Below, piece by piece: positions 7,154 to 8,663 of a stretch of 8,663 nucleotides of DNA. How positions within the stretch are numbered: position 1 is the stretch's first letter; every line of letters starts with the position of its first letter. Source of the stretch: Desulfobacteraceae bacterium (GTDB taxonomy: Bacteria > Desulfobacterota > Desulfobulbia > Desulfobulbales > Desulfobulbaceae); NCBI GenBank assembly GCA_022837185.1, contig JALHJD010000117.1, positions 1 through 8,663 on the forward strand. Direction: 5' to 3'. The notes beneath the pieces are model-generated. The model did not search any database, was not told the origin of the DNA, and was given only the letters and a program-made list of their open reading frames with translations. The position numbers were made by a program, and so were the translations under genes.

Positions 7154-7246
7154 CCGGTCGCCGGCTCGATCACCGTGTCCGGCCCCTGGGCCTGAACCTG
7201 GAAAAGATGAGCACCATTGCGATCCGGTCTTCTCCATCGGCTGGAT

Positions 7247-8368
7247 TCAGGCCATGGCTGCCAGGGTTTTCCGGAAGCGGGCCAGGGAGAAAATGAACAG
7301 GATAGAGCCGATCAGGGCCAGGCTCATGAACTGCGGCCAGACCACGGTGAAGCCGGCGCCGCGATAGAGGATGGCCTGGGCGAGCATGACGAAATGGGTG
7401 TTGGGTGCCGCCAGCATGACGAGTTGGATGAGATCCGGCATGCTCTCACGGGGCGTGGTGCCGCCGGAAAGGATCTGCAGGGGCATCAGGACCAGCATCA
7501 GGAGGAGGCCGAACTGCGGCATGGATCGGGCCACGGTGCCGAGGAAGATCCCCAGGGAGGTGGCGGCGAAGAGGTGGATCGCCGTGCCGGCCAGGAACAG
7601 GGGGACGGAGCCTTCGATGGGCACCCTCAGCAGACCCTGGACGACCAGGAGCAGGGAGCAGGCCGAGGCCGCCAGGACCACCAGGGCCATGGCCCACACC
7701 TTGCCGGCCATGATCTCGAAAGGAGTCACGGGCATCACCAGCAGGTGCTCCACCGTTCCGTGTTCCCGCTCCCGGATTAGGGCGGCGCCAGTGAGGATGA
7801 TGGAGAGCATGGTGACGTTGTCGATGATCTTCATGACTCCGCCGAACCAGCTTTTGTTCAGCTCCGGGTTGAAACGGACCCGCAGGGACAGGTCCACCGC
7901 GGGGACGGGGTTGGTGCGGAGTCCTTCAAGAAAGGCGGCGGTTTCGCTGCTGATGATGGCATGGATGTAGCCGCTGCCGGTGAAGGCCTGGCTCGTCCGG
8001 GTGGCATCGATGTTGAGCTGCACGGCCGGGCTGCGTCCGGCCAGAACGTCACGCTGGAAATTGGGAGGGATGTCGAGGGCAAAGGTGTCCAGGCCGGCGT
8101 CCATCCGGGCATCCATCTCGGCCCGGCTGATCAGGACCGGCGGCAGGAAATAGGGCGGATAAAAGGCGTCCCTGATCCGGGCGGAGAGTTGGGAGCGGTC
8201 CTCGTCGACAATGGCGATGGCCGCTTTGTGCAGGGTTTCCGGCATGACCGTGGCGGCGGTGTAGATGGCGAAGGTGAAGGCATAGACGATCAGGACCAGC
8301 ATGATCGGGTCGCGCAGCAGACTGCGCAGCTCCTTGATGCCGAAATGGAAGACGTTGGCGGCGCGCAT
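7247..8368 (-). CDS. ABC-2 type transporter permease, YhhJ-like
   Basis: This is an inner-membrane permease of the ABC-2 family, most like YhhJ, which in E. coli lies after the ATPase-permease fusion RbbA and a HlyD-type protein. The substrate is unknown; such systems are usually drug or lipophile exporters. The 373 residues have the ABC-2 layout: a first membrane segment (23-41), a large periplasmic domain (about 42-177), then segments near 178-197, 225-247, 255-278, 283-302 and 345-363. The motif EREHGTVEHLLVMPV (200-214) is the conserved cytoplasmic loop that couples to the ATPase. The ATG at 8368 is two bases after the stop of the upstream gene and nine bases after AGGA, so the two are co-translated. 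A terminator follows at 7014-6983. Confidence 0.92.
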   Translation of the reverse strand: MRAANVFHFGIKELRSLLRDPIMLVLIVYAFTFAIYTAATVMPETLHKAAIAIVDEDRSQLSARIRDAFYPPYFLPPVLISRAEMDARMDAGLDTFALDIPPNFQRDVLAGRSPAVQLNIDATRTSQAFTGSGYIHAIISSETAAFLEGLRTNPVPAVDLSLRVRFNPELNKSWFGGVMKIIDNVTMLSIILTGAALIREREHGTVEHLLVMPVTPFEIMAGKVWAMALVVLAASACSLLLVVQGLLRVPIEGSVPLFLAGTAIHLFAATSLGIFLGTVARSMPQFGLLLMLVLMPLQILSGGTTPRESMPDLIQLVMLAAPNTHFVMLAQAILYRGAGFTVVWPQFMSLALIGSILFIFSLARFRKTLAAMA

Positions 8369-8370
8369 GG

Positions 8371-8663
8371 TCAGCGGTCCTGTTTCCGGAGCAGCGCACT
8401 CCCCAGGCCGATCAGGAAGGGCACGGCGAGGAGCAGGGGGAGGAACGAGGCCTGAAGATCCTGAAAACCAAGGGCCTTGGAAAAGGTGCCTCTGGCGATG
8501 GTGAGAAAATGGGTGGTCGGGTAGATCCGGCCGATCACGGCGCCGAAACCCTCCAGGGACGAGACCGGATCGATCAATCCGGAGAACTGGATCGCGGGCA
8601 GGATGGTCAGCAGGGCCGTGCCGAACAGGGCGGCGATCTGGCTGCGCATGAAGGTCGAGATCA
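8371..8663 (-). CDS. C-terminus of an RbbA-like ABC transporter permease domain (cut by right edge)
   Basis: The last 96 residues of a second ABC-2 permease domain are present; the frame is open through the right edge, and the Met at 8649 is internal rather than a start. Residues reading [14 protein letters not shown] run into a membrane segment. Next come the conserved [13 protein letters not shown] stretch and [24 protein letters not shown], then a final membrane segment ending in a basic tail (LLRKQDR). This pattern matches the C-terminal permease part of RbbA-type proteins, in which one or two ATPase domains are fused ahead of the permease. A stand-alone permease is also possible. It pairs with the YhhJ-like permease two bases downstream. 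Confidence 0.85.
   Translation of the reverse strand, partial: ISTFMRSQIAALFGTALLTILPAIQFSGLIDPVSSLEGFGAVIGRIYPTTHFLTIARGTFSKALGFQDLQASFLPLLLAVPFLIGLGSALLRKQDR

Larger units (their letters stand above)
6817..7246. other. 430-bp non-coding region between ABC operon and nap operon
   Basis: No convincing gene is seen here on either strand. Parts are more AT-rich than the flanking genes. From the nap side outward it holds: a leader hairpin, the nap promoter with a dyad over the -10, a minus-strand rho-independent terminator, a plus-strand TATAAT, a 12-bp perfect palindrome, and a 13-bp bulged hairpin. A plus-strand open frame across it has no ribosome site, no family resemblance and an Arg/Pro/His-rich composition typical of chance GC-rich frames. 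Confidence 0.7.

Noticed and set aside
6871..7296. Plus-strand open frame across the intergenic region
   Set aside because: No ribosome site at its starts, Arg/Pro/Ser-rich composition, crosses a terminator and hairpins, and runs into the antisense of the exporter gene.
1..8663. CRISPR arrays, tRNA or rRNA genes, insertion sequences, phage or defence genes
   Set aside because: None was seen on reading through; no regularly spaced direct repeats, no transposase or integrase motifs and no tRNA-like cloverleaf were noticed.

Overview
The window comes from a GC-rich Gram-negative bacterium that respires nitrate in the periplasm. Its core is a complete-looking nap operon on the minus strand, in the order napF-napD-napA-napG-napH-napB. 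NapA closely resembles the E. coli type (831 residues, same motifs throughout). The mix of an E. coli-like gene order, no napC, and high GC would fit Desulfobacterota or a proteobacterium. That taxonomic guess is inference; no rRNA or other marker is present.

Layout. Positions 1-87 hold the last 28 codons of an unidentified plus-strand gene. Positions 174-1349 (+) encode an AI-2E/PerM family membrane protein. It converges on the nap operon (6816 down to 1432, minus strand), with 82 bp between the two stop codons. Upstream of napF is a 430-bp non-coding stretch (6817-7246). It contains a good sigma70-type promoter for nap with a dyad over its -10 region, a leader hairpin, a rho-independent terminator facing the same way, and several further palindromes. 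Beyond it, also on the minus strand, is the end of an ABC exporter operon: a YhhJ-like permease (7247-8368), preceded by the C-terminus of an RbbA-like or permease protein that runs off the right edge.

How the genes work together. NapD binds the NapA Tat signal and chaperones it. NapF is a cytoplasmic iron-sulfur protein linked to NapA maturation. NapH (membrane) and NapG (periplasmic, Tat-exported) form a quinol dehydrogenase branch. NapB carries electrons on two c-type haems to NapA, which reduces nitrate to nitrite at a molybdenum bis-MGD centre. No napC is seen, so quinol oxidation would rest on NapGH or on a NapC/NrfH-type protein encoded elsewhere. Tight gene spacing (two ATGA overlaps; gaps of 12-43 bp) points to one transcript.

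I see no evidence of a wholly new system. The least explained parts are the structured intergenic region 6817-7246 and the lack of napC.
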